Positions 25,885-35,869 are shown, numbered from the stretch's first letter. The stretch: DNA of 64,000 nt from an uncultured Bacilli bacterium (GCA_944350425.1 CALVOX010000002.1:1-64000); one strand, 5' to 3'. Notes: generated by a model not told the origin, from the letters alone. Program-made: numbers and translations.

Positions 25885-27276
25885 TTAATTTTTTGCTTCA
25901 AGATCTAATTCAGCAATCTCTTTCTTGTATTTTTCTATTTCTGGGTTGTTAGCTAAAATAAAGTGTCCTGGAATAATTTCGACAAATTTAGGCTTTTCAA
26001 CGCTATAATCATGGCATTCTTGAGGATTGTACACAATTCTTACACGATTTTTTTCTGTTAAAGGATTTGGTTTTGGAATTGCAGAAAGTAATGATTTTGT
26101 ATATGGATGAAGAGGATGCTTGAATAATTCGTCACTACTTGCAAGTTCTACAATTTCACCAAAGTACATAACAGCAATTCTATCACAGAAATATTTAACA
26201 ACTGAAAGGTCGTGAGCAATAAATAACATTGAAAGTTTATATTCATCTTTTAAATCATTTAATAAATTAATGATTTGTGCACGAATAGAAACATCTAGAG
26301 CTGAAATAGGTTCATCACAGATAAGAAGTTTAGGATTCATAACTAAAGCTCTAGCAATACCAATTCTTTGTCTTTGTCCGCCAGAGAATTCGTGTGGGTA
26401 ACGATTGGCATAATCTTCGATAAGACCAACTTTTTCAAGAGCTTCGACGACACGTTTATGATTTTCTTCTTTATTTTTAAAACCTTGAATTTGAAGACCT
26501 TCAGAAATAATAGTTTCAACAGTCATTCTAGGATCAAGTGAGTCAACAGGATCTTGGAAAATCATTTGAATTTCACGCATCAATTTAGGATCAACGTGTG
26601 TATTATCGTACTTGATTTGCTTAATTTTAGCTTTTTGAACTTTGACAACATTTTCCATGTAAGTTTTTGCTTCACTTACTTTTTTGTCATGTTCTTCTTT
26701 CGTAATTTCGTTATTCTTTAAAGCTAAAGCAAGTCTTTTTACTTCTTCACGATATCTCTTTTTTGTAAATTTAATTTCTTTTTCGTTCCATCTTGAACCT
26801 GCTCCGATACGATGACCCTTATAATAAATTGAACCAGAAGTAATATTATAAAGTCTAATAATGGAACGACCTGTTGTTGTTTTACCGCATCCAGATTCAC
26901 CAACAAGGCCAAAACATTCGCCTTCTTTTACTTGGAAAGAAACATCATGTACGGCTTTAAGTTTATATCTTGATGCACCACTACCAAAGAAAAAGTATTG
27001 TTTTAAATGATTTACAGAAAGAATTATTCTTTTGTCGACATATTCTTGCTTATATTTACATTTAGAACGAATATCATGAATAGTTTTTTCTTCTGTTTGA
27101 ACACCACTCAATTCATCTTTAGAAGGTGGGAAATGCTCATGGGCATCACTATCAACAGTGTCTAAATCGATGTTGATATTTGTCTCTTGCATTTCTCGAT
27201 ACAAGGTCTCATCTTTAGGAAGCATTGATTTTTTTGATGATTCTAATTGTTCATTTTCGAAATCAGTTTTCTTCAT
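25885..27276 (-). CDS. oppF: Oligopeptide ABC transporter ATPase OppF, extended
   Basis: Second ATPase of the peptide importer, 463 residues against ~310-330 normally. A charged N-terminal extension (~1-82) precedes the domain. Walker A is VGESGCGKTT (~125-134). A ~70-residue, mostly helical, Lys/Glu-rich insertion (~158-230) comes before the Q-loop IFQDPVDSLDPR (Gln241). Then follow signature FSGGQRQR, Walker B LLICDEPISALD, switch His in FIAHDLSV and the oligopeptide C-terminal region with HPYTKSLLSAIPKPNP. The start overlaps the end of oppD by 14 bases, with the oppD TGA inside the overlap. Last gene of oppABCDF. Confidence 0.92.
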   Translation of the reverse strand: MKKTDFENEQLESSKKSMLPKDETLYREMQETNINIDLDTVDSDAHEHFPPSKDELSGVQTEEKTIHDIRSKCKYKQEYVDKRIILSVNHLKQYFFFGSGASRYKLKAVHDVSFQVKEGECFGLVGESGCGKTTTGRSIIRLYNITSGSIYYKGHRIGAGSRWNEKEIKFTKKRYREEVKRLALALKNNEITKEEHDKKVSEAKTYMENVVKVQKAKIKQIKYDNTHVDPKLMREIQMIFQDPVDSLDPRMTVETIISEGLQIQGFKNKEENHKRVVEALEKVGLIEDYANRYPHEFSGGQRQRIGIARALVMNPKLLICDEPISALDVSIRAQIINLLNDLKDEYKLSMLFIAHDLSVVKYFCDRIAVMYFGEIVELASSDELFKHPLHPYTKSLLSAIPKPNPLTEKNRVRIVYNPQECHDYSVEKPKFVEIIPGHFILANNPEIEKYKKEIAELDLEAKN

Positions 27277-29275
27277 GTTCTTTTGCCTCCTTTTCTAATC
27301 TTGCTTTTTCTTCTTTTAAAGAGTTTTCGATACGAGTCTTAACAATTTTTGGCATTTCAACCTTAGGTGCTCCTGGATAAAGCAACCAAGTTGCTGCATA
27401 GTGTGTGTCACTAACTTTGAAATATGGAGGTTGATATTTGAAATCAATAGCCATCGCATATTTACTTCTTAAAGCAAACGCATCACCTTCAGGTGGATAA
27501 ATCATATCAGGAGGTGTTCCTGGAATAGCTTCAAGTTTTTCTTTAGAATCAACATCAGGAACAGAAGATAAAAGTGCCCATGTATAAGGATGCTTTGGTT
27601 CAAAGAATACTTCATTTGCTAGACCATATTCAACGATTTTACCAGCATACATAACAGCGACTCTATCAGCCATATTAGCAACAACACCCAAATCGTGAGT
27701 AATAAAAATACAACTTAAATGTCTTTCTTTTTTTAATTTGTTAATTAATTCAAGAATTTGAGCTTGGATAGTAACATCAAGAGCTGTTGTTGGCTCATCA
27801 CAAATAAGAATTTCTGGATTAGCTGTTAAAGCAATAGCGATAACAATTCTTTGCCTCATACCACCTGAAAATTCAAATGGATATTGTTTGAAGCGTCTTT
27901 CAGGAAGAGGAATACCAACTTCTCTCATTACTTCAAGAGCCATTCTTTTAGCTTCGGCTTTAGTAATCTTTGTTTTGTTAATATATTCTCTTTTTTCTTC
28001 CTCGACTTTCTTATCAATTTCCTTTAATTCTTCGTAAAGTTTTACTAATTCTTCATAAGGAAGTTCTTCTAAAGCATATTTATCCTCTTTAGTTGTTTTA
28101 GAGATGTTAATTTCTCTATTTTTTAATTCATTCTTCTTCTTTTTAATAATTTTTTTCTTATTTTCAAGAAGAATACGATGAACGTTATTTCTTTCTTCTT
28201 CACTTAAAGAGTTTTCAAAATTTGTGATTTTTAATTGAACATCTTCTTTTTCTTTATTAAGCTCAGCTAATTTTTCTTCGTGATTTTTCTTTAATTCATC
28301 AGCGTATTGTTTATTTTCAATTTTTGCTTGAGCTTTTCTTACCTTTAAATCTTCTTTTAATAAAGGTGAGAGTTCAACGTGATTTTTCTTTAATAAAACT
28401 CTAAGTTCTTCTAAGAATTCTTTTCTGAAGCGTAAAAATTCAGTTGAATCATTCTCGAATTTTGAAGCTTCTTCATCATGTTTTGAATAAAGATCGAGAA
28501 TATTTTTATGAGTTGCTAATTCAACATCCGCAATTTTTCTTTTTAATTCAGTTTCATTCGCTACATTTTTAACTTTTCTTTCATAATGAGCGACACGTTC
28601 GCTAAATCTTTCAACTTCTGTATTGATTAAAACTTTTGTATCAGTAACATAAGTTTTAATTTCTTCTAAAACTTTAGATTTTTGCTCTTCAAGAGCAATT
28701 TTTTTATCATCTTTAGCTTTAGATAATTTCGAATCTATCTTTTTTAATTTATCTTCAAGATCAGCAATTTTTTCTTTTTCCTTATCGATTTTATCATTTG
28801 AAAAAAGAAAGTTAGTAGATTCATTGGTACATTTAACATGTTCTTTTGCAATTAATTCATTATAGTGCTTTTTTAAAATATTTTTGTTAATCATCGTCGC
28901 TTCAATAATTTGTTTGCCAACTTTCATAACAGGGTTTAAAGCACTTAATGGATCCTGAAATATCATCCCAATTTTATGGCCTCTTATACGGTGGAATTCT
29001 TCTTCAGAAACTCTAACCAAGTCTTCGCCTTCATACATTATTGAACCTTGTTCAATAATAGCGTTAGCTGCAGAAATACCGATAATAGCCTTATTAGTAA
29101 CAGATTTTCCAGAGCCGGATTCACCAACAATACATAATGTTTCGCCTTTATAGAGATCAAAACTTACACCTCTAACAGCGTGAACAATACCTCTATCAGT
29201 TTTGAAAGAAACGACTAAGTCTTTTACAGAAAGAACTCGATGTTCTTTATCTCGAATAATTTTATTCTCTTCCAT
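27263..29275 (-). CDS. oppD: Oligopeptide ABC transporter ATPase OppD with giant coiled-coil insertion
   Basis: ATPase of the peptide importer, 670 residues, about twice the usual ~330. Walker A VGESGSGKS (~50-58) and Q-loop IFQDPLSALNPV (~105-116) are followed by an insertion of ~310 residues (~128-445), almost entirely charged helix/coiled coil. Then come FSGGMRQR (~469-476), Walker B ILICDEPTTALD and FITHDLGVVA. The C-terminal peptide-transporter region (HPYTWALLSSVPD, IPGTPPD) is present. The cysteines that normally follow it are replaced (FALRSKYA and HYAATW instead of the usual Cys positions). Starts 3 bases after oppC; ends in TGA. Confidence 0.93.
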   Translation of the reverse strand: MEENKIIRDKEHRVLSVKDLVVSFKTDRGIVHAVRGVSFDLYKGETLCIVGESGSGKSVTNKAIIGISAANAIIEQGSIMYEGEDLVRVSEEEFHRIRGHKIGMIFQDPLSALNPVMKVGKQIIEATMINKNILKKHYNELIAKEHVKCTNESTNFLFSNDKIDKEKEKIADLEDKLKKIDSKLSKAKDDKKIALEEQKSKVLEEIKTYVTDTKVLINTEVERFSERVAHYERKVKNVANETELKRKIADVELATHKNILDLYSKHDEEASKFENDSTEFLRFRKEFLEELRVLLKKNHVELSPLLKEDLKVRKAQAKIENKQYADELKKNHEEKLAELNKEKEDVQLKITNFENSLSEEERNNVHRILLENKKKIIKKKKNELKNREINISKTTKEDKYALEELPYEELVKLYEELKEIDKKVEEEKREYINKTKITKAEAKRMALEVMREVGIPLPERRFKQYPFEFSGGMRQRIVIAIALTANPEILICDEPTTALDVTIQAQILELINKLKKERHLSCIFITHDLGVVANMADRVAVMYAGKIVEYGLANEVFFEPKHPYTWALLSSVPDVDSKEKLEAIPGTPPDMIYPPEGDAFALRSKYAMAIDFKYQPPYFKVSDTHYAATWLLYPGAPKVEMPKIVKTRIENSLKEEKARLEKEAKEHEEN

Positions 29276-29278
29276 AAA

Positions 29279-31354
29279 CTACATGTCTCCTCCTTTCAAT
29301 TGTGGGTTAAAGGCATCTCTTAATCCATTGCCAAATAAGTTAAATGAAACAAGGAGTAATGCCATAAAGAATGTAGGAATAATCAAAATATATGTAGTAT
29401 CACCCATATAATTTGAGTTAGCTTCACTAAGAATAACACCAAACATATTTTGTCCACTCAAACCTAAACCAAGGTAAGCAATAGATGCTTCGGTATAAAT
29501 AACACTTGGAATCATAAGAATAGATCCGGTAATAATTGTACCCATAGAGTTAGGTAAAATATGTCTAAAAATAAGTCTTCTATCTTTAGCGCCTAAAGTT
29601 CTAGAAGCTAAAACATATTCTCTCCCTTTAAAACGGTAGAATTGAGTTCTCGTTCGAGCTGCAACACCCATCCAGCCAGTCATGAATAAAGCAACCATTA
29701 ATGCAATAACATCGCTCAAGCTACCCCGGTTAAACTGGTTACCATACATAATACACAAGGTAATAACAACGGTTAATGGAAGCGAACCGATGATTTCAAC
29801 GATTCTTTCCATAATAATATCAGTCCATCCGCCGAAATATCCTGAAATCGAACCCCAGACTAAGCCGACAACAATATTAACAGCAGAAACTCCAATAGCT
29901 AATAAGAACGAGAAACGCATAGAAGTGAAAATTAATTTAAAATAGTCTCTTCTATCAGAGTTTGTTCCAAAAATAAATGTTGGAATTGAATCATATCCTA
30001 AATATTTATAGCCTCTAACAACACAAACTAATGAGTAATTATCCCATCTGTTACGTGATGAGTTATATTCGGCATCACCAATTTGCTCAACGACTTCAAC
30101 AATTAAGCCATCAGATGTGTTAATAATTGGAAATCTACTTGCTAATTCGTCTTTATCGGTTGTTGCATAAGCGTGATCGGCTGATAAATTAATTTTAATA
30201 TCACCTTGGGCTTGATAGCCGATTAAAGCTGTAGAAGATAAAGTTTTTTCTTGATTACCATAGACATCCTCATATTGATCATAGGTAAAATCGCAGTAAG
30301 TAAAATCAACTTTATAAGCATTTTTTCCTGATGTTGAGTTCCATGCGTTTGAAGCAGTTGCATCTCTTGTTAGAACTTCATTTCCAGAAGTAAATGAAAT
30401 TGAATTTAATAAATCTTCTTGCTCAGGATTATTTGTTGAAAGAGTAATATCATCAATAATAATTGAGCCAATGCCTGAAGATTGAGCTTGAACCTCTACT
30501 TGAAGGCGAGCGTACAAACCAACAGGTTCAACTGGTTCGGTTGGTTCTTCTTTCCCAGGAACTTCTTCTTCGCCTGGAATCTCTTCGTTTTCTAGAACAG
30601 TAGCAACTTTTTCAACATCTGCAATACTTAAATCTTCTAATGCATCATTTAAATTTACAGTAGTTGAAAGATTAGTTGTGAAGTCAGTTAATGGATATGA
30701 TGTTCCATCTTGTGTTACAAGAACTAATCTATATGGAGAAGATATATAATTTAAATATGTTTCGTCCAATGTAGTAATTTCAACATCATAAGTAAAATTA
30801 TTTAAGTCAAAATCAATATATGGAGAGTAAAAATTACCATTTAATCTTGAGTCAGCGCAGAAAACAGCAACATAACCGTTTTTTCCAAGCTTACTTGCAG
30901 AATTAACTTGTTTAGGATAAGTAACTAAATTTGTGAAAACACCTTCTCTATAACCGTCAGGTGTTTGAGTTTCTTCGCTAAAAACAACTTCAGTTTTTTT
31001 CAAAGTTCCATCCCAAAAGCCTGTTCCAGCAGGAAAAAGTTTTGGTTGGATATTTTTTTCAACAGTTTGACCACCTACACTTAATCTATCAACATTAAAT
31101 GCACCAACATCTGGGGTACACATAGGCACAATAATAGCCATTAAGACTAAAATGCCGACAATTGCACCACCAACTATAGCTGATTTGGATTTACAGAATC
31201 TTTTTATTGAATCTTTAAAGAAAGTGGTGGCTTTGCTTTTAAATTTTGTATCATGAATCTTGCTATCTTGTTGTACGAATTCAAAATCTGATTGTTTGAT
31301 ATCAATTTCTTCACCCGTATTTTTATCGAGCAAGAATTTTTCTTCTTTAATCAT
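29279..31354 (-). CDS. oppC: Oligopeptide ABC transporter permease OppC with large external insertion
   Basis: Permease of ~691 residues where ~300 is usual. A cytoplasmic N-terminus (~1-57) and TM1 (~58-78) are followed by a ~375-residue segment before the conserved FGTNSDRRDYF (~462-472), the normal HPLGTDxxGRD position. The core with the EAA loop SRTLGAKDRRLIFRHILPN and AYLGLGL then follows. By topology the insertion (normally ~30-40 residues) is outside. It looks beta-rich, has a Pro/Glu-rich spacer (EEIPGEEEVPGKEEP), and may be one or two jelly-roll-like domains. The start is the ATG at 31354, right after the oppB stop. Confidence 0.9.
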   Translation of the reverse strand: MIKEEKFLLDKNTGEEIDIKQSDFEFVQQDSKIHDTKFKSKATTFFKDSIKRFCKSKSAIVGGAIVGILVLMAIIVPMCTPDVGAFNVDRLSVGGQTVEKNIQPKLFPAGTGFWDGTLKKTEVVFSEETQTPDGYREGVFTNLVTYPKQVNSASKLGKNGYVAVFCADSRLNGNFYSPYIDFDLNNFTYDVEITTLDETYLNYISSPYRLVLVTQDGTSYPLTDFTTNLSTTVNLNDALEDLSIADVEKVATVLENEEIPGEEEVPGKEEPTEPVEPVGLYARLQVEVQAQSSGIGSIIIDDITLSTNNPEQEDLLNSISFTSGNEVLTRDATASNAWNSTSGKNAYKVDFTYCDFTYDQYEDVYGNQEKTLSSTALIGYQAQGDIKINLSADHAYATTDKDELASRFPIINTSDGLIVEVVEQIGDAEYNSSRNRWDNYSLVCVVRGYKYLGYDSIPTFIFGTNSDRRDYFKLIFTSMRFSFLLAIGVSAVNIVVGLVWGSISGYFGGWTDIIMERIVEIIGSLPLTVVITLCIMYGNQFNRGSLSDVIALMVALFMTGWMGVAARTRTQFYRFKGREYVLASRTLGAKDRRLIFRHILPNSMGTIITGSILMIPSVIYTEASIAYLGLGLSGQNMFGVILSEANSNYMGDTTYILIIPTFFMALLLVSFNLFGNGLRDAFNPQLKGGDM

Positions 31355-31355
31355 A

Positions 31356-32396
31356 TTACTTCTTTGCCCCCATTCTAATACGTGGATCAATAAATCCATA
31401 ACTTAAATCAACAACAATCGATGCTGCTAATCCAATAATAGTGTAAAAAGCCATATCGGTCATAAGTAAATTATAATCTTGGGATTGGAAAGCACTAATG
31501 TATAGTCTACCAACTCCAGGAATTTGATAAAGGCTTTCAAGAATCATGGAACCACCTAAAATTGCTATAAATTCTGCAACAACACTAGGCAAAACAGGAA
31601 CCATGGAATTTCTAAATGCGTGTCTTAAAATAGCTTGTCCTCTAGTTAAACCTTTAGTTCTAGCCAAAAGTAAATATTCACTAGATAAAACTTCACACAA
31701 TTCAGCTCTTACAAATCTAGCATACCCGGCTATAGAGCCAATAGATAAAGCTAAAACAGGAATAACATAACCTGCAACACGTTTAACTAATGGGTCTGTA
31801 TCTTTTGGCCAAAAAGGTGGTAATGCACCATTAGAATTGTAAGCGATTAAAATTAAATAAGAAACGAGAACGAAACTTGGAATTGCTATTAAGGCCATAA
31901 TAACAACTTGTGAAACGTTATCGAAAATAGAATTTTTCTTTAGGGCGCAAATAACGCCGAAACCGATTCCTATTGGAACCGAAACAAGAACAGAAATGAT
32001 GTTTATCGAAATTGTAACAGGCAATCTTTGCATTAAGATGTCCATTGTAGGAGTATTAATTGAAAAAGCACTAGAAACGCCCCAATCCCATCTAAAAATA
32101 ACATTAGATAACCAAGTAATGTATCTGTCCAAAACTGGCTTAGCATAGTAATAGTATGTCACACCAGTTCCATCAGTAACCGATCTAAGCAGTTTGCCTA
32201 AACCTGACTGGGCTGATGTAAATTCTAATACGAAACCCTTATCAACTTGATCTCTATAATAAGCAATAACAACACCTGGCTGGCTTGAAACAACAGTAGG
32301 CATCTCGAGACAGTTAATAAGAATGTAAGTCAAAGAAAGGACAATAAAACATGTAAGTGCGACAAACAATAATCTTTTAATTACATATTTAGTCAT
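31356..32396 (-). CDS. oppB: Oligopeptide ABC transporter permease OppB
   Basis: Inner-membrane permease of 346 residues. TM1 (~9-28) is followed by a moderately long external loop (~30-110), then the core with ISINIISVLVSVPIG, the EAA region LARTKGLTRGQAILRHAFRNS, and the end ILESLYQIPGVGRLYISA typical of DppB/OppB. Spacing to oppC is essentially zero. GAGGAG lies 5 bases before the ATG. A stem-loop (32418-32449) separates it from oppA. Confidence 0.92.
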   Translation of the reverse strand: MTKYVIKRLLFVALTCFIVLSLTYILINCLEMPTVVSSQPGVVIAYYRDQVDKGFVLEFTSAQSGLGKLLRSVTDGTGVTYYYYAKPVLDRYITWLSNVIFRWDWGVSSAFSINTPTMDILMQRLPVTISINIISVLVSVPIGIGFGVICALKKNSIFDNVSQVVIMALIAIPSFVLVSYLILIAYNSNGALPPFWPKDTDPLVKRVAGYVIPVLALSIGSIAGYARFVRAELCEVLSSEYLLLARTKGLTRGQAILRHAFRNSMVPVLPSVVAEFIAILGGSMILESLYQIPGVGRLYISAFQSQDYNLLMTDMAFYTIIGLAASIVVDLSYGFIDPRIRMGAKK

Positions 32397-32417
32397 TTTT
32401 TCTCCTCTACATAATTA

Positions 32418-32449
32418 AACACAATTCCAGAAAGTTCTGGAATTGTGTT
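32418..32449 (-). other. Stem-loop between oppA and oppB
   Basis: A perfect 15-base arm AACACAATTCCAGAA (32418-32432) pairs with TTCTGGAATTGTGTT (32435-32449). On the - strand only a weak T-stretch (GTTTAATT) follows. It is suited to partial termination or mRNA protection after the binding-protein gene, as at the pstS-pstC junction. Confidence 0.6.
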
Positions 32450-32498
32450 ATTTTTATTAAGTATACAGTTTTTGGCCTCTATTTGGTATAGAAATTTA

Positions 32499-35219
32499 CT
32501 AAGCTTGTGAACTTCCTCTACCATTTTCATCAATAGTGACACCACTTCCTGCTGTTGCCCACCATAATGATTCGTAGGACCAATATTGACCATCCCATTC
32601 AAGGTAAGCAGATGGAACGTTAGTATCAACAGCGAATGATAATTCGAAACCACCAATCTTATTACAAGAAAGAATATCAAGATAATCGATTGAATCAAGT
32701 GAGTTACCTGTAATTGAGAAGACACCTTGGCAATCTGATACACCTGCCCAGACATCACTTAATAAGGAGTTTTGACCTGATGCATCTGATGAGTATTCTT
32801 TTTGTGTGACTTGGAACTTAACGAGTGGTGAACCACCTTCAACTAATGGGTTTGTGCCATCATTGCTAACATAAGATGTAACAGCTTCATTGAAGACATT
32901 TCCTAAATATTCATTCCAATAGTTGACTTGTCTATAGTAGTTATCCATTGACATAATTGACATAGAGAATCCGAAGTTAGTTGGATCGCTGACCGTACCA
33001 AGATCAACGTGACCTGCATCTAATTCTTCAATAATTGCATCTTGCATATATTGAACTGCTTTAGATGGTGCAGAAGAAATGTTATCAAATGAATCACCAT
33101 AAACTTCATGCATTGCAGCTTCATGTTCTTCAGTTTCATTATAGAATGTATTAGTTTCTGGATTAACCTTTTGGTTAGGTTGGAAATATTCATAAGTAAC
33201 TTGGTCGTGTTCTGCATCAGCAAAAGCTTCACGGTCAAATCCTAAGTTAAGAGCTTTGAAGTAATTATCATTAGATAATACTGGATTGACAGATTTATTT
33301 GCAGTTAATGATCCATCTGGGTTCATTGCTTGATACCAAATTCCACCTTCCCCAAAGTATTGATCCCATAAAGCTTTATCCATTCTATTGAATGTTAAGC
33401 CGAATGTACCATCAGGTAAGACAGTCTTTAATCTTGGGTCGTTTCCATATTTTTCCCATTGAGTATCGGTTGAAATTGAAACAGAATCAGTGTAGCCACC
33501 TTCAAATTGTTTCATAGATTCTTCACGATCAGTACTAAGAGCAGAGTCAACTCTCATATGGAAGCCTTCAATTTGATATAAAGTTCTGCCGTATTTATCA
33601 GTTGTGAATGGCCATTGATCATTCTTTTTGAAGACAACTTCACTACCTGTTTGATATTTTTCAATCATGTAAGGTCCGACAGATAATACTGTATCAGCAG
33701 GTGTTTTACCAGCTGGTGAAGTACCATAAAGTTTTGCACCTTCAATAACATCACCACCAGCTAATGAGCCGACAAAGTCTTCACACATTGGGTTACACCA
33801 AAGTTGATCAAGATAATATTTAGCAAATGTTTGATCGAAACCATCTTCAAATTCATAAGTAATTGAATTATCAGTTTCATCTAATGTAACGTGGACTTTA
33901 TCTAAGAATTCTTCATCTGTAGGGACTGTTTCTGCATTTGCAGTACCTTGATAGAATTCAGAGAATCCGACAAGTTTAGTTTTTCCTTGAGTTGCTGTAG
34001 CATTTTCATCACCTCTATACCAACCAACAGCACCTGTAGCCATTAATTTAATTGGTGTTAAGTAATCTCTTAAAGTAATTGCTCTACCATCATATTCGCT
34101 ACTTGAATCAGCACTTCTGAATGCTAAACCAGCTTTAACTCCACGAGCTTCATCATCGGTTGCACCACCAACCCAAACTTTGACTTTCCATTTAGTTGCA
34201 AGTCCTGTTTCTGGATCTAAGTTGACTGGTTCTGGTTCGCCTCTAGCGAGCATACCAACTTGTTCTGTTGCTGTATAGTCTTCATTTAAATGGTATTGCC
34301 ATAAAGAAGCACTCATATATGAGTATAAATCACTAACAGCTGCTTGATCACTATCAAGATAGTTAACTGTACCTAAATCGCCAGCTGGAGAAAGTAAACT
34401 ATGATAGTACATCTTATAAGCTTCTGTAGATTCAGCTTCAAGTGGTTCAGAAATTGTACCATATTGAACAGTTCCCCAACCATAAGCAGGAATATAATTA
34501 TTAGCTGCTAATAATGGTGTAGAGAATCTATCTCTATAAATAGCGCTAGAACCATTAGTTTGATATCTAATACCAGTTAAACCATGTTCCATGCCAAAAG
34601 TTTCCATTTCAGCTGTAATTTGATTTCTTTCTTCTTCTGATAAGACAAGATAAGAAGCATCTTTATTTCTTGCAATAGAACCTGTTGGAACAACTGTTAA
34701 GTTAACGCTTGCTTTAACATTTTTTTGTGCTTCGCCGTTAACTAAATTATCATTTGATTTTGCAGATAATGTAATAATTAAGTCAGTTCTTTCTGTAACT
34801 GTTGGTGCAGTAATTGTACCATCACTAGCAACAACTCCTGTGACTGGGGAGCCATCATCAGCTCTTCTTGCACTTGCGTAAAGTGTAAATCCTTCTGGTA
34901 CCCAATAAGCAAGTAAATTACCTTGTTCACCGCTTTCCATTAGAGCATCGCCGCCTGATGAGATGAATCGATAAGTTCCATCACTATTAAGATCAACGAT
35001 GTAAGGGTTGAAATAAGTAGTATCCTTAGCTGAAACAACTAATGATTCAGGTAAACTAAGTTCAACCTTTGAACTTGTAGTATCTTCACTGCCAGCCCAT
35101 TTATATGTTAGAGTATTTACTCCCGTTTCTTCATTACATGAAGTAAGTCCGGAAGCGCCACCGAGTACTAAAGCAGCGAGGGTAACTGCTGAAAAAATTC
35201 TCACTTTTGTTTTTTTCAT
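32499..35219 (-). CDS. oppA: Peptide-binding lipoprotein OppA, large
   Basis: Substrate-binding protein of the peptide importer, ~906 residues against ~540-600 in Bacilli. The lipoprotein signal ends in GLTSC (Cys28 in this numbering). Residues ~45-180 look like an added Ig-like beta domain (DLIITLSAKS, VKASVNLTVVPTG). The family 5 solute-binding body follows (MIEKYQTGSEVVFKKN, FKALNLGFDREAFADA, NYYRQVNYWNEYLGN), ending near the Trp-rich YLEWDGQYWSYESLWW. The start is the second of two ATGs: AGGAGG abuts the first, while the ATG at 35219 has the normal 6-base spacing. First gene of oppABCDF. Confidence 0.9.
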   Translation of the reverse strand: MKKTKVRIFSAVTLAALVLGGASGLTSCNEETGVNTLTYKWAGSEDTTSSKVELSLPESLVVSAKDTTYFNPYIVDLNSDGTYRFISSGGDALMESGEQGNLLAYWVPEGFTLYASARRADDGSPVTGVVASDGTITAPTVTERTDLIITLSAKSNDNLVNGEAQKNVKASVNLTVVPTGSIARNKDASYLVLSEEERNQITAEMETFGMEHGLTGIRYQTNGSSAIYRDRFSTPLLAANNYIPAYGWGTVQYGTISEPLEAESTEAYKMYYHSLLSPAGDLGTVNYLDSDQAAVSDLYSYMSASLWQYHLNEDYTATEQVGMLARGEPEPVNLDPETGLATKWKVKVWVGGATDDEARGVKAGLAFRSADSSSEYDGRAITLRDYLTPIKLMATGAVGWYRGDENATATQGKTKLVGFSEFYQGTANAETVPTDEEFLDKVHVTLDETDNSITYEFEDGFDQTFAKYYLDQLWCNPMCEDFVGSLAGGDVIEGAKLYGTSPAGKTPADTVLSVGPYMIEKYQTGSEVVFKKNDQWPFTTDKYGRTLYQIEGFHMRVDSALSTDREESMKQFEGGYTDSVSISTDTQWEKYGNDPRLKTVLPDGTFGLTFNRMDKALWDQYFGEGGIWYQAMNPDGSLTANKSVNPVLSNDNYFKALNLGFDREAFADAEHDQVTYEYFQPNQKVNPETNTFYNETEEHEAAMHEVYGDSFDNISSAPSKAVQYMQDAIIEELDAGHVDLGTVSDPTNFGFSMSIMSMDNYYRQVNYWNEYLGNVFNEAVTSYVSNDGTNPLVEGGSPLVKFQVTQKEYSSDASGQNSLLSDVWAGVSDCQGVFSITGNSLDSIDYLDILSCNKIGGFELSFAVDTNVPSAYLEWDGQYWSYESLWWATAGSGVTIDENGRGSSQA

Positions 35220-35340
35220 AAACATCCTCCTATTGATTTAATATCAATGTGAAAATAATAATTTTTTTTAAAGAAAACTCTTTTAAAATTTGCCAATCTT
35301 AATGTTATCTTAATATTTCTTTTTTCATTTATTCGTTAAG

Positions 35341-35787
35341 TTAAACTAAATTTACATTATTCTTCCAAATAAAGTAAAGTATTAAAGAAACACCAAGAAA
35401 TAATAAACCAGCTACTAGAATTGGAAGAAATCTAAAACGATGACTTTCTCTCACTGCTTCATGAGCTTCTTGATAACCATATATACCATCATATTTCTTT
35501 ACACCATTCTTTTTAATGACACTAATAAGATTAACAAAACCAACACTAATGACATCAAAAGTACCAAATAATGATGCTAAATACAATAATGACGAGGCAA
35601 TTAAAATCGCACTTGATACAAATGAACCATTAACAAAATTATATAAAGTAAATTGTTCGTGAGAGAACAAAACATATAAAATCATCACTACTGCCCCAAT
35701 TAGTAAACTTACTAAAAGTATGATAAGATTCGCTAAATTAAAAAAATGATATATCGTAATTTTTCTTTTCTTATTTTCACTTTGCAT
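35341..35787 (-). CDS. Small membrane protein, DUF3899-like
   Basis: 148 residues with three to four TM helices: two at ~13-37 and ~52-78, and one near the C-terminus. A cytoplasmic loop contains KKYDGIYGYQEAHEAVR, resembling the KYxDYxxYKE-type loop of DUF3899 membrane proteins. That identification is tentative and the function unknown. The start is the ATG at 35787 with AAAGGAG 8 bases before; an upstream TTG in frame overlaps the Shine-Dalgarno. Lies between the subtilase and oppA. Confidence 0.55.
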   Translation of the reverse strand: MQSENKKRKITIYHFFNLANLIILLVSLLIGAVVMILYVLFSHEQFTLYNFVNGSFVSSAILIASSLLYLASLFGTFDVISVGFVNLISVIKKNGVKKYDGIYGYQEAHEAVRESHRFRFLPILVAGLLFLGVSLILYFIWKNNVNLV

Positions 35788-35830
35788 TAAATTTTCTCCT
35801 TTCAAGTCTTAAAAGTTTATCATAATTATA

Positions 35831-35869
35831 AAAAAATACATTAAGTTTTCGAACTTTAATGTATTTTTT
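35831..35869 (-). terminator. Terminator after the subtilase gene
   Basis: AAAAAATACATTAAGTT (35831-35847), loop TTCG, and AACTTTAATGTATTTTTT (35852-35869) pair with one bulged T. T- and A-runs on both sides let it act in either direction. 10 bases after the subtilase stop. Confidence 0.7.

Noticed and set aside
27263-27276. TGA might encode Trp (Mycoplasma/Spiroplasma code)
   Set aside because: oppD ends at TGA inside a 14-base overlap with a well-placed oppF start, the classic coupled stop/start. Tryptophans throughout use TGG, and no gene needs TGA read-through.
32393-32758. 121-residue - strand frame overlapping the end of oppA
   Set aside because: It overlaps the OppA C-terminal coding region and the oppA-oppB hairpin in another frame, and its composition is unlike a real protein.
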